DNA of 64,000 bases from Rhynchospora pubera. Lineage: Eukaryota; Streptophyta; Magnoliopsida; Poales; Cyperaceae. The stretch covers positions 84,269,846 through 84,333,845 of the forward strand of contig CM051462.1 of assembly GCA_028095005.1 (NCBI GenBank), in the 5' to 3' direction. Positions 38,025 through 50,539 of this stretch are shown here, in pieces (position 1 is the stretch's first letter; each line of letters begins with the position of its first letter). A program made the translations under genes and the position numbers. The notes under the pieces were generated by a model. The model ran no database searches, was not told the DNA's origin, and was given only the letters and a program-made list of their open reading frames with translations.

Positions 38025-39053
38025 TACTGATTGATTTTTCTATTGCCTGGTTTTTGACAGTAGACAAGTTGCATTTTAATTAATTAGCTACATATTATGT
38101 TGGTTTATTGTAACGGGAATGCTACATATTTTGTGTCAAAAGGCATGTAATTATTTACAAATTACAACTATAAATAGTTCTAGATGAAATGACTGTGTCG
38201 TGTGTATGTTAGAATGTTCTGATGTGTTGGGTCAGAATTCAGTGAAAGAACTGGGTGAATATGTAACTCGGAGATGCTCAGTACGTAATTTATAGTGCAT
38301 CTTGTTCTGACTTATGGGTAGTTTCAATTTTTTTTTTTCGCCAATGAAAGGTCTTGAGTAGTTTCAATTGTCAAACCTCTAGTTGAATATAACTTCTCTT
38401 TGTCTGTTGTTCCTCATTTAATAGCAATTTATCTTAGTTGTGTGTTGTCTTCATCATTTTTCTGGTTTGTAACAGTATCATTTCGCTGGATTAGTTACCA
38501 AAATTAGCCCCAAATGCTTATTTAGACTAATCCTCTGTGACAATTACTCAAGACACAAATTAGATAATTGACATATTTTGCATGATTTACAATCACCTCA
38601 ACCATTCATGTAATAAATTGCCAAATGAATAAATGTGAACTACGTACTAACAGATTCAGGTTGAACAAATTATCTGATCAGTCCTTTGACGTACTAACCA
38701 TGCAACATATGGTAAAAAGATAAGATATCAGATTTCCAATTCAACCTGGCACTTAATACTCGTATTTTGTCCAAAGAAATTGATGCTGCTACTACGATTC
38801 CCAAATAAGAAAATACAACAATGAAATAAATTTTTGTTTCTTGGATTCAAACCGCTCAATATGATTTCTATATAAAGATATTATTGAAAATCAAATTTAC
38901 TCTTCTCCTCACATTTACTTATGTCCCTACTCAAAGATCTCTTCTTTCAAGACGCTTCGATCTCCTTCATAGACAGGCACTCCCTCTGTACTTTTTACAA
39001 GAACTCGAAAGTTGAAAGATGTTTCAAATGTGCCTCCAATTTTGTCTCGAACT
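38025..39053. other. 3' region of the RING gene and spacer
   Basis: AT-rich with no further gene. No single poly(A) site could be chosen. Confidence 0.5.
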
Positions 39054-39062
39054 AAATAATAA

Positions 39063-39490
39063 GAGGAAGGTTCCGCTATCAATATTTTGGTTGCCCTCAA
39101 ATGTCAACATTTTGCTATTAAATTATTTTTTTAATTTTAAAATTCAAACATTAAATTTAAACAGTTGATCTTATTTAGTTTCATGAGCGATGCGTTTTCA
39201 TATAAGTTATGTAAATTTTGGAATTTAATTGACACTCGATCAAGAGATAGAAAACAAACGAAGCTTGTTAACTCTGATAGTTTCATTATAATACTTTCAT
39301 GTTTTAGTCTTTGATCGAGTATCAAAAATACTCTAATTTTCAAAACTTATATGAAAACGCATCGCTCATTAAATTAAATAAGATCAATACTTTGAATTTA
39401 ATGCCTGAATTTTAAAATTTGAAAAATTAACTAAATAGCAAAATATTGGCATCTGAGGACAACCAAAATGTTGGTAACAGAACTTTCCTC
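39063..39490. mobile_element. Full-length hairpin MITE family G, copy 2
   Basis: Ends GAGGAAGGTTCCGC and CAGAACTTTCCTC, with a perfect 9-bp duplication AAATAATAA (39054-39062, 39491-39499). The two halves mirror each other along the full length ('gcgatgcgttttcatataag' against 'cttatatgaaaacgcatcgc'). It is homologous to 9059-9492. The 9-bp duplication indicates a Mutator-type mobiliser. Confidence 0.9.
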
Positions 39491-39499
39491 AAATAATAA

Positions 39500-40640
39500 T
39501 AGCCACAAAATAATTTTTGTGTGCATTTTTATTTGATAAAATTTATCCCACTAAATCTATTTAACCCATTTAACTTGTAAAAATCCGTACGTATATAAAA
39601 AAAATTGATAGGTTAAATTAGATTATAAATGGATTAACTAAATTTATTTTGTAACACAATATGTTTGAGTTGGATTCAAATTCAAATAAAATATCATCAA
39701 CCCATCCGTTTTACATCCCTTAAACTATTTAGGGAATTGAGAATGACAATCTTGGTACTAGCTACTAGAGGTTTCGTTTCCAAAACAAATATGACCATAA
39801 AAATGAACTCGGCGTGGTGGAACCGTATGCACTCTGATAGTCTCTTATGTTTCCAAAATATAATGATTTTTTTTTATATGCCGATTACTGTATTGTATAG
39901 AAAAAAAAAGTTGTACGATATAATTATAATTATAATTATCTAGAGTAATATTAAATAGAAAACGAAAAAAATTTCATTGAATTCATTTTATTTTCTTAGG
40001 AAGGGATGTAAATAATTTTTGCAAAAGAATTAATATTTTTGAAAAGGAATTGCCAATCGTATAATATATGAAAGTAGATGGTCTAACAGAACAATAAATA
40101 ACATGTTGCACTAAATAAAACAATTGGAGGGTCTAACATGAAAAAGTCGAACACAATACCCATCCCATGCGCTGCCCCCTCCTCCTTACCTTCTGTGACT
40201 TTATGTACTTCCTTATGTACAATTTTTCATGTTGCATTGTAAAATACGTATCTTTATGAGGCTCATTACATATGACTAGCATAAGATGCTCTTATATATG
40301 GGTAAATAAAGAAAAAAATAATATTAGATAATAAAAATATATTTTTTAATTGACCAGCGATACAAATAGATGTGTTATTCAATTTATTTCTATATTAGAT
40401 GAAAAATCAAGCAATGGTGTTGCTTCGGCTGGCGATTGATATCCAACCACAGATCAAACCAATCGAACGACAAAAATATTTGTTTACGTCCTAGATCCAG
40501 CGTGTTACACCTCTTGATATGCGTGCTTTAATATGTAGTATAGATAATATGAGGCACTGTGACAAATGATCGAAAAATGATGCACATGGCTGCTTTCTTT
40601 ACTTTATTTGTTTGTTGTGAAGCATTTTGCATTGTCATCC
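39500..40640. other. AT-rich spacer
   Basis: No gene is supported. A short open frame at 39665-39943 is AT-driven and has no domain. Confidence 0.5.
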
Positions 40641-40646
40641 TTAAGT

Positions 40647-41466
40647 AGGGCTGTACAACATACGGGTTTGTAATTCTTTGTCAATATTTCAACCTAACCC
40701 AATTATACCGGGCTGTAAAAATTTCTTAGTTGAACCACCCGTAATCCAACCCAACCCATATAATTTTTTTTTTCTACAGATTTTTACGGATTTTCGGATT
40801 AAACGGGTTATGATTTATATAATACATAAATAAAAGTGACAATATTAATTAAACTAAAAAATATTTATATTCCTAGATTACTAAAGCAAATAAATCATGG
40901 TTAATACCGGTCCCATCGTATGCATTTTACCAATACCCTGAAGATCCAGAATCTACTTGAATTCTGCTTCGCCAAAAAATATGGAGTGTAAAAACAAAGC
41001 TATCATCCAAAAAAAAATAATAATAAAAAAATTGAGGAAACCATTATGCTATCTATTCAAATCTACATTTATGCCAACAATCAGTTTTCAATTTTATATG
41101 ATTTTATTTTATGTGCATGGCATTAACAAGATATAAAAAAAAATATTTTTGGGTCGCTGGTTCAACCGAATCTCTGCCATAAATAATGGGTAGAAAAAAA
41201 AAGAATGTTTTCAATGTCCTTATTCCTTCAATCAGATAGTATAGGTCAAATAACAGAATATTTGATTATTTTGATTTATCAACATTTGATTTACACGGGT
41301 CGGGTGTGGGTTACTAAGTGTAAAATTAAGCCCCGAACCGACATAACCGGGTTACTAAAATTGAAATCCGACCCAACCCGATTAATGTTTGAATCCGGTA
41401 AAATACGAGTCGGGTTGACCGGATGAAACGGGTCGGACGAGTTTTCTATTTTCTTGTACAACCATA
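40647..41466. mobile_element. Possible TIR element rich in cgggt/acccg motifs
   Basis: The left end GGGCTGTACAA and right end TTGTACAACC are short inverted matches. The interior near both ends has many acccg/cgggt words ('ccgacccaacccgatt', 'gggtcgggtgtggg'), as in common plant non-autonomous elements. No clean target duplication was found, so the boundaries and class remain tentative. Confidence 0.4.
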
Positions 41467-43404
41467 AGAACTTTAGAAGCATCCATTACACAAAAATAAT
41501 CCATGAAATGAACACAATGAATCCAGGAAAAGAAATTTGGGGTACTGTAGAAACCGTCCTGGAATTGATATATACTAGCAGAAGCATCCAGCTTCGCCCG
41601 ATTAAGTTTTATTTTTTTAATATATTTTCAAAAAAATATAAAAATAAAAATATATCATTGAATTTTTTTATATTTTGTAAGAGCATCTATTAAATATCAT
41701 GCAAAAATGATTTGAAAAGACTTATAAATAATTTTATTAGACTAAAATCTTGATAAGTTGGTTAAAATGTAAAAATTATTTCTTATAATTTTTTAATATA
41801 TTTTGAATGTTGTTTGTTAAATTAGATTTATCATTCTAAAAATAGTATTACAAATAAAAAATGTAATAAGTAAATTATTAAGAATATTTTATTAATTTAA
41901 ACCATTAAAATGCAAAAAATAAATTAACCTAATAAGCGTCATTATCATTTAAGTTGTTATATACACACACACATACATATTTCATATACTATTAAAGCAC
42001 AACAAAAGTTCGATTTTTTTCTGCTATAAATAAAGAGATGTTGTTCTTTTTTTTTTTCAAAGATTTTGGTCATTTATTTTACTTGTTTTTGGTTGTTTGG
42101 AAGACTTCTTCATAATATTTTCAATCAAACTTTATGGATATAAACATTACGCTATCATCTATACCGCATATTTAAAAAATATATATAATATATTCTTATC
42201 ATAACATAATTATGAATTTAAAAAAATATATCAAGCAAAGCTTGTAATAAAATTTTGTAGGTCCCGAAATAAAAAAATAATTTCAATTTAAGAAAATTAG
42301 GAAAACATAAAAAAAATCTAAAGTAGCAGAAATATCTCTAAATTTATTGTAACTTTTTCAGAACATTCTTTAAATCTCATGCAAAAATCATTTGAAAAGG
42401 CTTTGATTGAAAACATATAATTTTTGAAGTAAAAAAAAACATTTGGGTTAAAAGAATGAAGAACAAACTGTTTCAAATTAGGGACAATTGGAAGGGCTAC
42501 AAAAAGCAAAAACTCAATTGTCCCACAATTTTAATTTGCAAACAACAAAACAAAAGTAAAAAAAAAAAATTGAAAAATAAAATATTGTATCAGTTGATTT
42601 TTAAAGTTTATACCAATTATTATATTGTATAGGAAAATATATTCACAAAAGATAAGCATAATCAATAATAGTAGTATGAAGATGTATTAAGAAAAGCTTG
42701 TAATAAAAGTTTTTTAATCTCAGAATATAAAGAAATTTCATATATTTAAAAAGTTTGGAATAAACTTGAAAATATTAAAAAATTTCTTGTGAACAAAAAA
42801 AAAACTAAAATTTCTGAAAATTATTTACTATGTAATAAAAGATAACAAATGATCTAAAAAGTAAAAAAGAAATCGGATGGAATTATAAAATATTTAGGGG
42901 TGATAACAAAGGGTGATAACAAAGGGTGTTAACAAAAAAATCCGATACTTCTCGACGAGCAATGGCCCTGGTTTTTTTTTTATTGATTTTTTGCTAAAGT
43001 GTTGTATAGATTTTTATGTTGTTTAATAAAAAAGATATTTGGAGGACAATTACCACATACAATTATGTGAGGAGTTTCCACACCGGATCCTAAAATTGTG
43101 CACATGGAATGTCATTTGACTGTTCTTATTTTTTTGCATCACATCCCATATAAATTTTATGTTGCAAATTAACATATATGTACCATATACATTAAAAGCT
43201 AAGTCGATACGCTAAAAGTCTTTCTAATTAATCACAAAAAATCCTTGAAAGGAACAGTATAAATCCATTCAAACTTCCAATTCGCTCTGATGACGTCAGC
43301 ATAGTTACTGTAGATAAGACTCCAGAAGTGTAGTATTTATAGAAGATTGTATGATAAGTGATGATAACGTAAAAATTGAATAACTCATTTTTTGAGCATA
43401 GCTT
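41467..43404. other. AT-rich spacer with short tandem repeats
   Basis: Includes three tandem 15-bp units of 'gggtgataacaaa' type at about 42897-42941 and a 'ctagcagaagcatcc' phrase near 41575 of the kind seen at ends of decayed TA-rich elements. No gene is supported. Confidence 0.45.
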
Positions 43405-43412
43405 ATAGTATG

Positions 43413-43593
43413 CAGTGGCGGATCTAGTAAAAATATTTAGGTGGGACTGAGTGCTCTAATGAATCATTTGATCGAACGGTTTTTCTTTTTCTGTTCTTCA
43501 GCCCCACCTTTGAGTGCTCCAATGACTGAAAAAATTCATTGAGGCTAAAGAGAAATTTCAGCCCCACCCGCCCCACCACTAGATCCACCCCTG
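43413..43593. mobile_element. hAT-like MITE, copy 1
   Basis: Inverted ends CAGTGGCGGATCTAG and CTAGATCCACCCCTG, flanked by a perfect 8-bp duplication ATAGTATG (43405-43412, 43594-43601). The interior repeats 'agccccacc'. 8-bp duplications are characteristic of hAT transposases. Homologous to the element at 59050-59788. Confidence 0.9.
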
Positions 43594-43931
43594 ATAGTAT
43601 GTAAAAAGTTTGGTTAAAAAAAAAACAGCAAGTTGTGTCGGGAGAAAGAAAGATGAAAATAAGTAACAAATGCATTGGATAAAAACAATCTCTTCTAAAC
43701 TCTACACAGTAAATGGACTTAATTATTTATTAATATAACTATATAAGTAATTCCGGCTCAGTGGACAGTGACGGTCTTTTTCAACAAAACTGCTTTAGTC
43801 AAAAGAAGAGACGTTAAAGGACAGAAAAAAAGGTTCATCCCTGCATTTGAATTGCCACACAAAATGCCACAGGTGAAATGTGGCAGAGAACTTAACACCT
43901 TTATAGTAAAAGGAGAACTGATGAGAACCGC

Positions 43932-44111
43932 GAAATGAGATCTAGTCCCGCGCGGACCGTCGGGCGCATAAATCACAGCCGTGTGATTTAATCTCAATGG
44001 CAAAGGGAGCCCTGTGCATATAACCTGATCGATAGGCTCGAACCGTCCAGATCAGATCGGACGGTTCGTAGACTGCGCTGGACGGTCCCGCGCGGGAGCA
44101 AATTCGGATTG
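43932..44111. mobile_element. Mutator-like MITE family M, copy 3
   Basis: 9-bp duplication with one mismatch: GAGAACCGC (43923-43931) and GAGAACCAC (44112-44120). TIRs contain CCCGCGCGGACCGTC and, in reverse, CCCGCGCGGGACCGTC. The core 'cacagccgtgtgatttaatc' ... 'aaagggagccctgtgcat' is the reverse of the core in copy 5. Non-coding. Confidence 0.87.
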
Positions 44112-44120
44112 GAGAACCAC

Positions 44121-44945
44121 AAGCATAAAAGAACAAAGATGCAATCATCATCCCAGAATTAAAGCTGTTTGGTTTCGTGTATATGCCATATCTGGCTGAC
44201 TGGCTGTCATGCAAACCTTTTTCATAAACATCTAAACTCATTTCTATTTACGAAGTCGACATTAATTTGTCCGATTTACAGATTTCCTGCATCTTTTTTT
44301 AGTATACTTGATGCTGTTCTGTATCACGGACAAGTATTTTTTAGAAACTTACCTTTTTAAGATGGTAATTTCTTTTAATTAAGGCAAAAACATAGAGGAA
44401 AAAAAAAACTTCTTTTTTAGGACTATGAAAAATACAGATATTGCTTGTGTTTTTTTTGACGCACAAATATTTATCTTATTTTCGACTTCAATTAAAAACT
44501 AACAATAGAATTGGGGACAATATATACAATCTTTTTAATGGGGGAAATATTTTTTTATACTATATTTTTTCTTATTTTTCCATTTTGCATTAATAAAGTT
44601 TAGAAGTCCGCAAGATCAAAGATGGATTTTTTAGAATCATTTAGAGTCTGGACTCTCTATCACTTGGCTAGTGGCTATGCAATTATGACAAAACTAAATT
44701 GACTTTTTTAAAGCAAATTATTTTATATCACCATCAGTCTCCCGGACACTGGATATGGTGATCTCATGATGTAATCCGCCACATAGGCAATGGTCCATCC
44801 TAGTTCGTAGACCATTTGTAGACAGCTAGGAAAATATATATCCTTATCCCTAGAAGTATTGGTCGCGACTCACCGGAAGGTCCGTGAGTCGCGACTCACC
44901 GTAGCTAAACTATATATATATATATATATATATATAATGATTCCA
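44121..44945. other. Spacer with a stray element tip
   Basis: AT-rich. At 44863-44910 there is an isolated pair of 'gtgagtcgcgactcacc' palindromes like the tips of the element at 44955, probably a truncated relative. It is followed by a (TA)n run (44911-44937). Confidence 0.5.
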
Positions 44946-44954
44946 TATATATAC

Positions 44955-45359
44955 AGAGTTTTGCTATGGTGAGTTGCAACTCACCAAAGCGTCCGTGAGT
45001 CGCGCTCAAAATTTCGAAATTAAGTTCAAAATGACCGATCCAAATCGTCTAATACGATCTCCCTATCGAATTCTCCATGCAGACCAAATTTTATATTTTT
45101 TCGAAATTTTTAAGTATTTATTTCAGTTTTTTAAAAACTGCTGTTTTTGAACGATTCAGAACTAATTAGATTAATGATTTTTTAAAATCTAAAATAAATA
45201 CTTAAAAATTTCGAAAAAATATAAAATTTGGTCTGCATGAAGAATTCAATAGGGAGATCGTATTAGATAGTTTGGATCGTTCATTTTGAACTTAATTTCG
45301 AAATTTTGAGCGTGACTCACGGACGCTTTGGTGAGTTGCAACTCACCGTAGCAAAACTC
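44955..45359. mobile_element. Shared-core hairpin element D (tip GTGAGTTGCAACTCACC)
   Basis: Both ends carry GAGTTTTGCTA(T/C)GGTGAGTTGC in inverted orientation, and the arms pair for about 180 bp. Flanks share TATATATAC (44946-44954, 45360-45368), which is low complexity. The centre has the common core ('agaccaaattttatatttt' against its reverse). Each tip is itself a perfect short palindrome. Non-coding. Confidence 0.82.
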
Positions 45360-45368
45360 TATATATAC

Positions 45369-45862
45369 ATATTTCTCTTACTTTTGGTCGTCTAAGCCTC
45401 CAACTTCGGTGATGCCAATGAAGCGGTCACTGTATCTTCGTGGCCAAGCAAAACTACCATACATTTTTTTTGTTTCATGATTTGTGACTTGATTACACAA
45501 ACAGACATAATGCAGTGTTGAAATCATAACTGCTTAGGAAATACAAAAATTTAACTTAAGTCAAAAGATAGTTGTATCGGACGATTGCAACAAATTGTTG
45601 GATCACAATCCACATGCCTTCATGCAGAGTTCTAGACATGAGGTGTACTAACAAACAAACATACTTAATCTTGTGCTAATTCAGGCATCATCTTCGGTGG
45701 GTAAGTGACACGTGGCATCCACACTCCAGCAAGGAATCCTTGAGAGATGTCAATTTCAAATGCTACCCGTAACCCGCTTCTTATCAGTACAATTGGCCTT
45801 TTTCACAATAGAAACCAGATCACCTCCCTCTCTCAGTAAAACTCTCTTAGTACTCTTAAAAA
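45369..45862. promoter_or_regulatory. Upstream region of the dehydrogenase gene
   Basis: About 490 bp between the hairpin element and the ATG at 45863. It becomes C-rich in the last 100 bp ('cacctccctctctcag'), like a plant 5' leader. No TATA box is obvious. Confidence 0.4.
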
Positions 45863-47495
45863 ATGCGATCCTTTTCAAACTCCACTTCTACGAAAGGCAT
45901 AGCTGCCATTGTTGGCGTTGGCCCCAAGCTCGGCAGCTCAGTTGCGCGCAAATTTGCACAAGAAGGCTACACAATTGCCATTCTTTCTCGCGACCTTGGT
46001 ACAATCAGTATATACATAAATATCCTTTCATTTTTCCCTATTAACGGTCAAAGGAAAAGCTCAATATGATCATTCGTGAGATTTTGAGTTGCGAATTTGT
46101 CACATAATTACGTTACCTTTCCTTTTGAAATATGATAGAATTTGATAATTTTGATTTTCAATAGCCATTCATCCTTCTAGGGCATATGCTAAGTTAGCAT
46201 AAGATTGTTGGGTGTTGACCCGAAATAGAGAATTTCTATCGATGTTGTTGCTTCCTGCTAGTAACCATCAGATCGCATAGGCTGATATATTCGTTCACCG
46301 TACCTAAATTCGATTAATTGCATGTGTTAACAGATAAATTGTCTCGTTTGGCTGATGAAATTGCATGTGAAGCAAAGACCCAAGTTTTTGCAATCCGAAT
46401 CGATTGTGCAGATTGCAAATCGGTACGAGAAGCATTTGAGGGTGTTCTATCACTTGGATCAGTGGAAGTGCTAGTATACAATGCTTGCGAGCCGGCATCA
46501 TGCCAACCAAGTAATTTCATGGCTATTAGCCCTGAGTCCTTCCAACGCTCGCTTGCCGGATCAGCTCATGGTGCATTCTATTGTGCCCAACAAGTATGCT
46601 TTTGCTTAAACAAATTTTCCTATTGCAATGCTATTTTAAAAAATACATTGATTTAATCTGTTATTGCTCAATTTTGCAAAGGTTATACCTGGTATGGTTG
46701 AGAGGGGAAGGGGCACCATTATCTTTACGGGGTCTTCGGCTTCCTTAAATGGCTTTGCTGGATATTTGGAACTAAGTAAGGTTTTGAATCTTTAGTACTT
46801 TATTTATCTGTGAATGAATCAAATCCCTTGTAACTTTTGTATATATTATATTTGACATAAATTATAAATATAAAATTAGTTGTTATCCATAAGAGTATTA
46901 TTCTTTTTTCATATATAGGTTGTGGTAAATTCGCATTGAGGGGTTTGTCTCAATGCCTTGCGAAGGAATTCTTCGCATCCGGCATTCATGTTGCGCATAT
47001 AGTAATTGATGGCGCAATCAGTGACCCAAGGTTTGTACTACTATTCAGTTCCTTAAATTCCAAGTTAATTATCTTTGTGAAATTTTACTTTGTTTCAAGA
47101 TTGGCATTTTATTAATTTTACCAAAATGATTGAGATTCTTTTTGGTTTATCAAAAGAGATTCCTTTTCATAAAATTGAGAAGGTTCTAGGTCGCCAGCAT
47201 AAAGAGAAATTCTCTTTCTTCCCTTTTCATCTGTCAGGAATTGTCTAAAGGAACACAATCTAGAACCATCCATGATACTAGGTATCTGAGAAACTTATAT
47301 TCTTTTGTAATTTTTATTTATTTGAAGATTCCTAAAGCTAGATATTATGTTTCAAGGTCTTCCAAGGGTGATCAAAGCACAGATACATGCATGGATCCTA
47401 ATATAATAGCACAAAATTATTGGTACATACACACACAGGATAAGAGCGCTTGGACTCAGGAATTGGACCTTCGGTCCCCAAATCAGAGATTCTGA
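45863..47495 (+). CDS. Short-chain dehydrogenase/reductase-like protein, five exons
   Basis: Exons 45863-45998, 46334-46593, 46682-46775, 46919-47030 and 47357-47495 join in frame to 246 residues. The N-terminus has a Rossmann nucleotide-binding loop ('AAIVGVGPKLGSSVARKFA'), then 'SRLADEI', 'VEVLVYNAC', and the serine strand 'RGTIIFTGSSASLNG'. In the position of the catalytic YxxxK it reads 'LSCGK': the Lys is kept but the Tyr is Leu. The C-terminus ('AQNYWYIHTQDKSAWTQELD') matches a plant family that includes, from memory, At3g01980. The substrate is unknown and a missing Tyr argues against ordinary dehydrogenase chemistry. The last acceptor (AG at 47355-47356) was chosen because it keeps the frame; an alternative final exon beginning at 47238 is possible but does not join in frame through a canonical intron. 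Confidence 0.85.
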
Positions 47496-47874
47496 TATGG
47501 ACTTATGCGACCACAAAATCTATTTCTTTTTATTTGTTCCAATTTTCTTGGAGTTTTGTTTTGTTACATAAGTGTGCTGAGATCAGTGGAATCTGGGTTT
47601 GATGGATTGGAGAAGATAGTGTGTGGCAGAGGCAGCTAAAGCGTGTCAAGGTCCTCTGCTTGTAAAATTGCATCTTTCATTTCTGTGCCTGTGCAAAGCA
47701 AAATATCTAGGTCTCTTAGCATACATGTTTCTCTACATTTGCATGTGTAGAGATTCTCCTTCATCAATTTAGCTTGAGCCTGCATCGATTTGCATTGAGT
47801 GTGATTATTTTGTCATGGAATTGGAGTTGGAGAGCAAGCATTAATTTCTTTCGTTCGTACTTTTAATTATACTT

Positions 47875-48059
47875 GGGCCCCGGTCAAAATCTCAATTTTT
47901 TTAGCTTGGGATTTCATTTCATTTCGTTGGAAAATTCTTGATCAAAATGAAGAAATTTGATGTCATTTGGATGGAATTTCCATGTAATTAGATCCAACAA
48001 AATTCTATGAAATTAATTCAAATGAAATGAAATCCCAAGTAAAAATCATTTTGATGCCT
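47875..48059. mobile_element. Tourist-like MITE with GATCAAAAT-type ends, copy 1
   Basis: Reverse-orientation relative of 62780-62980: 'atttcatttcatttcgttgg', 'tgatcaaaatgaag' and 'tagatccaacaaaatt' are shared. TTA follows the right end but the left flank does not match, so the boundary is approximate. Confidence 0.7.
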
Positions 48060-48449
48060 TATTTGCTAGTAATTAAGGGTGTACTAATTTAATGATTATA
48101 CTTATTTGCTAGTAAGAATGAAATGTTAGAAGGTTAGTTTGGATGTTCAAATATAAAACTATTTTGTAGTTTGAGATCTCAAAAAAGTAAATATAATCAT
48201 GTAATCATATAAATACTTTAAAGTTGATTTCATTTTTTTATAAATGAAATTAAATGCTACCGAAAACATATTAAATTATGTAAAAATAATTAAAAAATAA
48301 AGACGCACAAAAAAGGACTTGCTACAATTACTATTACAATATAGCAAAAAACGCTAACAATATATGCTAAGTTTCGAACATTATGAACCCCTATGTTTAA
48401 GTTCTCATCTTGACTTCCAAATATGAATGGAAGTATGCGAAACTACTAT

Positions 48450-48600
48450 GGGGTCGTTTGGATGCGTCCCGAATTCCGGGCATAAATTTTAATATAAAAA
48501 TCCAAACTCTTCACAAAATTACATATTTTCCAATAAATTTATACTTAGGAATAGCAAATTTTCCCAATTCCCCAAATTCCTAAGCGATCCAAACTCCCCC
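48450..48600. mobile_element. Tourist-like MITE, copy 5 (diverged)
   Basis: Ends GGGGTCGTTTGGATGCG and GCGATCCAAACTCCCCC with TAT on both sides, and an interior 'ccaaactcttcacaaaatta' shared with copies 1-4. It is the most diverged copy. Confidence 0.72.
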
Positions 48601-50075
48601 TATAATATAATCTAAACATAAAATTTTGACACCATTATAATTAAATAAACCTTGGGAATGGCATATTGACCAAAGTGGACAGGGGTTTGCCTAGCTGGAA
48701 GGATGACATTTATTTTCACATCTAGCTGTCAACTTTTCATGGAATCGCATATCGCAATCACTTTAACTTTCCACTGAAAATGAAATGAGGATATAATTAG
48801 ATAAAAGACGTAATTGTTGCCAGTACGGCGGTTAAGGACCAAGAATTGGTAGAAATTCATTTCTTTTTAGTTTCTTAATATTTGTTCTAGATATTTTAAA
48901 GAAAAACAGAAAATAACTTTTCATACCAAATGAACACTTTTATTTCAGGAAGTAAAAAATAAAAAACACTCAAGCACTGACTTGTGAGTGCAACAATTGA
49001 TACATCTACAAAGTCGTCCGGTTTCTAATTTTTAGTTCAGTTAGGTTTTTTGCGGCACTGTGCTTTTTGAGTTTCAAGACTATTAACAATCTTGTCAAAT
49101 TTTTGAAAAGCAGAATCAAACTTAGATGCCGTTTTAATATCTATATAAGGCGAAAAAAAAAATCGAGTTGTTCTTTTCGCCAACTTTTTCAGATTTTAAA
49201 AGACCATTTATTTAATTTCAAATTTCTATTTTTAATTAGACGATTCGTGTCAATTCTAACTTATGCAGACTGCTTCTTTCCATTACCCATCATAATCAAT
49301 CAAGAACTTTCGATCTAAAATAAATGATAATTTTAAATCAATTTGAAACGGCACAATTAATTAATTATAAATACGGAACTGAACCTCAACTTTTGAGCAA
49401 TGGGACTGATTTATGGTAGGATCTGTGCTTTCCGTTTTTTTAGCGCAAGTGCGCATCACCTTCAACCAATGGAAAATTTAGATATATCCGTTCTTAACCT
49501 GTTTATTTGTATGTTTCTGTTCTTTTGGTAAAGCGAGAATGACATACATACGAGGCAACAGAACCTCAGGCTCAGAAAAAATAAAATATATTCTAAACAG
49601 CATTTTTAATTGGTATACACAGTATGAACAATTTTCTATGTCACAACTTAAGAAACAAACTATAAAAACGAAATAAATTTTTAAAAAAAGTAAAAAAAAA
49701 AAAACCAAACAAGACCCACCCATTTCAAAAAAGAATCAATTTCCAGCCATTGTTGGCAAAAAGATATGTGAAATATTTTGCGAGCTTTGTAGCAATTCAA
49801 ATTCTTTTCAATCACTTTTACATTTCAAACGACAATATTTTTTTTCGGTTTTGTTGTTTTTGAGAAACATAAATTATTGAATTTCCATAGAATTTATTTA
49901 AAGCATTTAGATCAGTATCGACGAATTCAAAATGAACTACCCTGATTTGTTTGTCTTGATGCAATATGAACAGCCCAATATGTAATGTTATGAAAGAGTA
50001 ACGGACATCACAAGTATAAGCAGCATATTAATATAGCATAAAAGTGTGCATCCCCACATGAATCAGGAACTACCT

Positions 50076-50095
<20 letters not shown>
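48601..50095. other. AT-rich spacer
   Basis: No gene or bounded repeat is supported. Confidence 0.5.
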
Positions 50096-50100
<5 letters not shown>

Positions 50101-50106
<6 letters not shown>

Positions 50107-50498
50107 GGATGGCTAATGTGCCATAGATGGCACGGAGGGTCCCGTGCCATAGAGTCGTTTTTCGAGATCCAAAATTCAAATGCTCAATTTGAACCATCCA
50201 AGTTATTCACCACATTAAAATATCATTGGAGACCAAATTTATATTTTTTCGAATTTTTTTGCTATTTATTATGATATTTTTAAAAAACGTTATAATTGGA
50301 GTATTTCAGACCCTCCAATTTGAACATATCAAAATAAATACCAAAAAAATGTAAAAAAATGTAAAATTTGGTCTCCAATGATATTTCAATATGTTGATCA
50401 ATTTGAACGGTTTGGATTGACCGATTGAATTTCGAATCTTCAAAAAATGACTCAAAAAAGACATCTATGGCATTGCCATCTATGGCACTTTATCCCAC

Positions 50499-50506
<8 letters not shown>
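50101..50506. mobile_element. Shared-core hairpin element E (tip GTGCCATAGATGGCAC)
   Basis: Ends TATAGAGGATGGCTAATGTGCC and, in reverse, TATAGAGGTGGGATAAAGTGCC. Each tip has a 'gtgccatagatggcac'-type palindrome. The core is the shared hairpin ('cattggagaccaaattta' against 'aaatttggtctccaatga'). It lies between two (TA)n runs, which hides any target duplication. Non-coding. Confidence 0.8.

Positions 50507-50539
<33 letters not shown>

Noticed and set aside
41568..42000. Helitron-like ends ('ctagcagaagcatcc' and 'atatactattaaag')
   Set aside because: Only weak resemblance to known end phrases; no TC...CTRR termini with a 3' hairpin could be shown.
47241..47495. Unspliced last exon of the dehydrogenase gene
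   Set aside because: The part 47241-47356 codes for unrelated Lys/Tyr-rich residues and joins the previous exon out of frame through the available GT-AG sites; the acceptor at 47356 keeps frame and family length.
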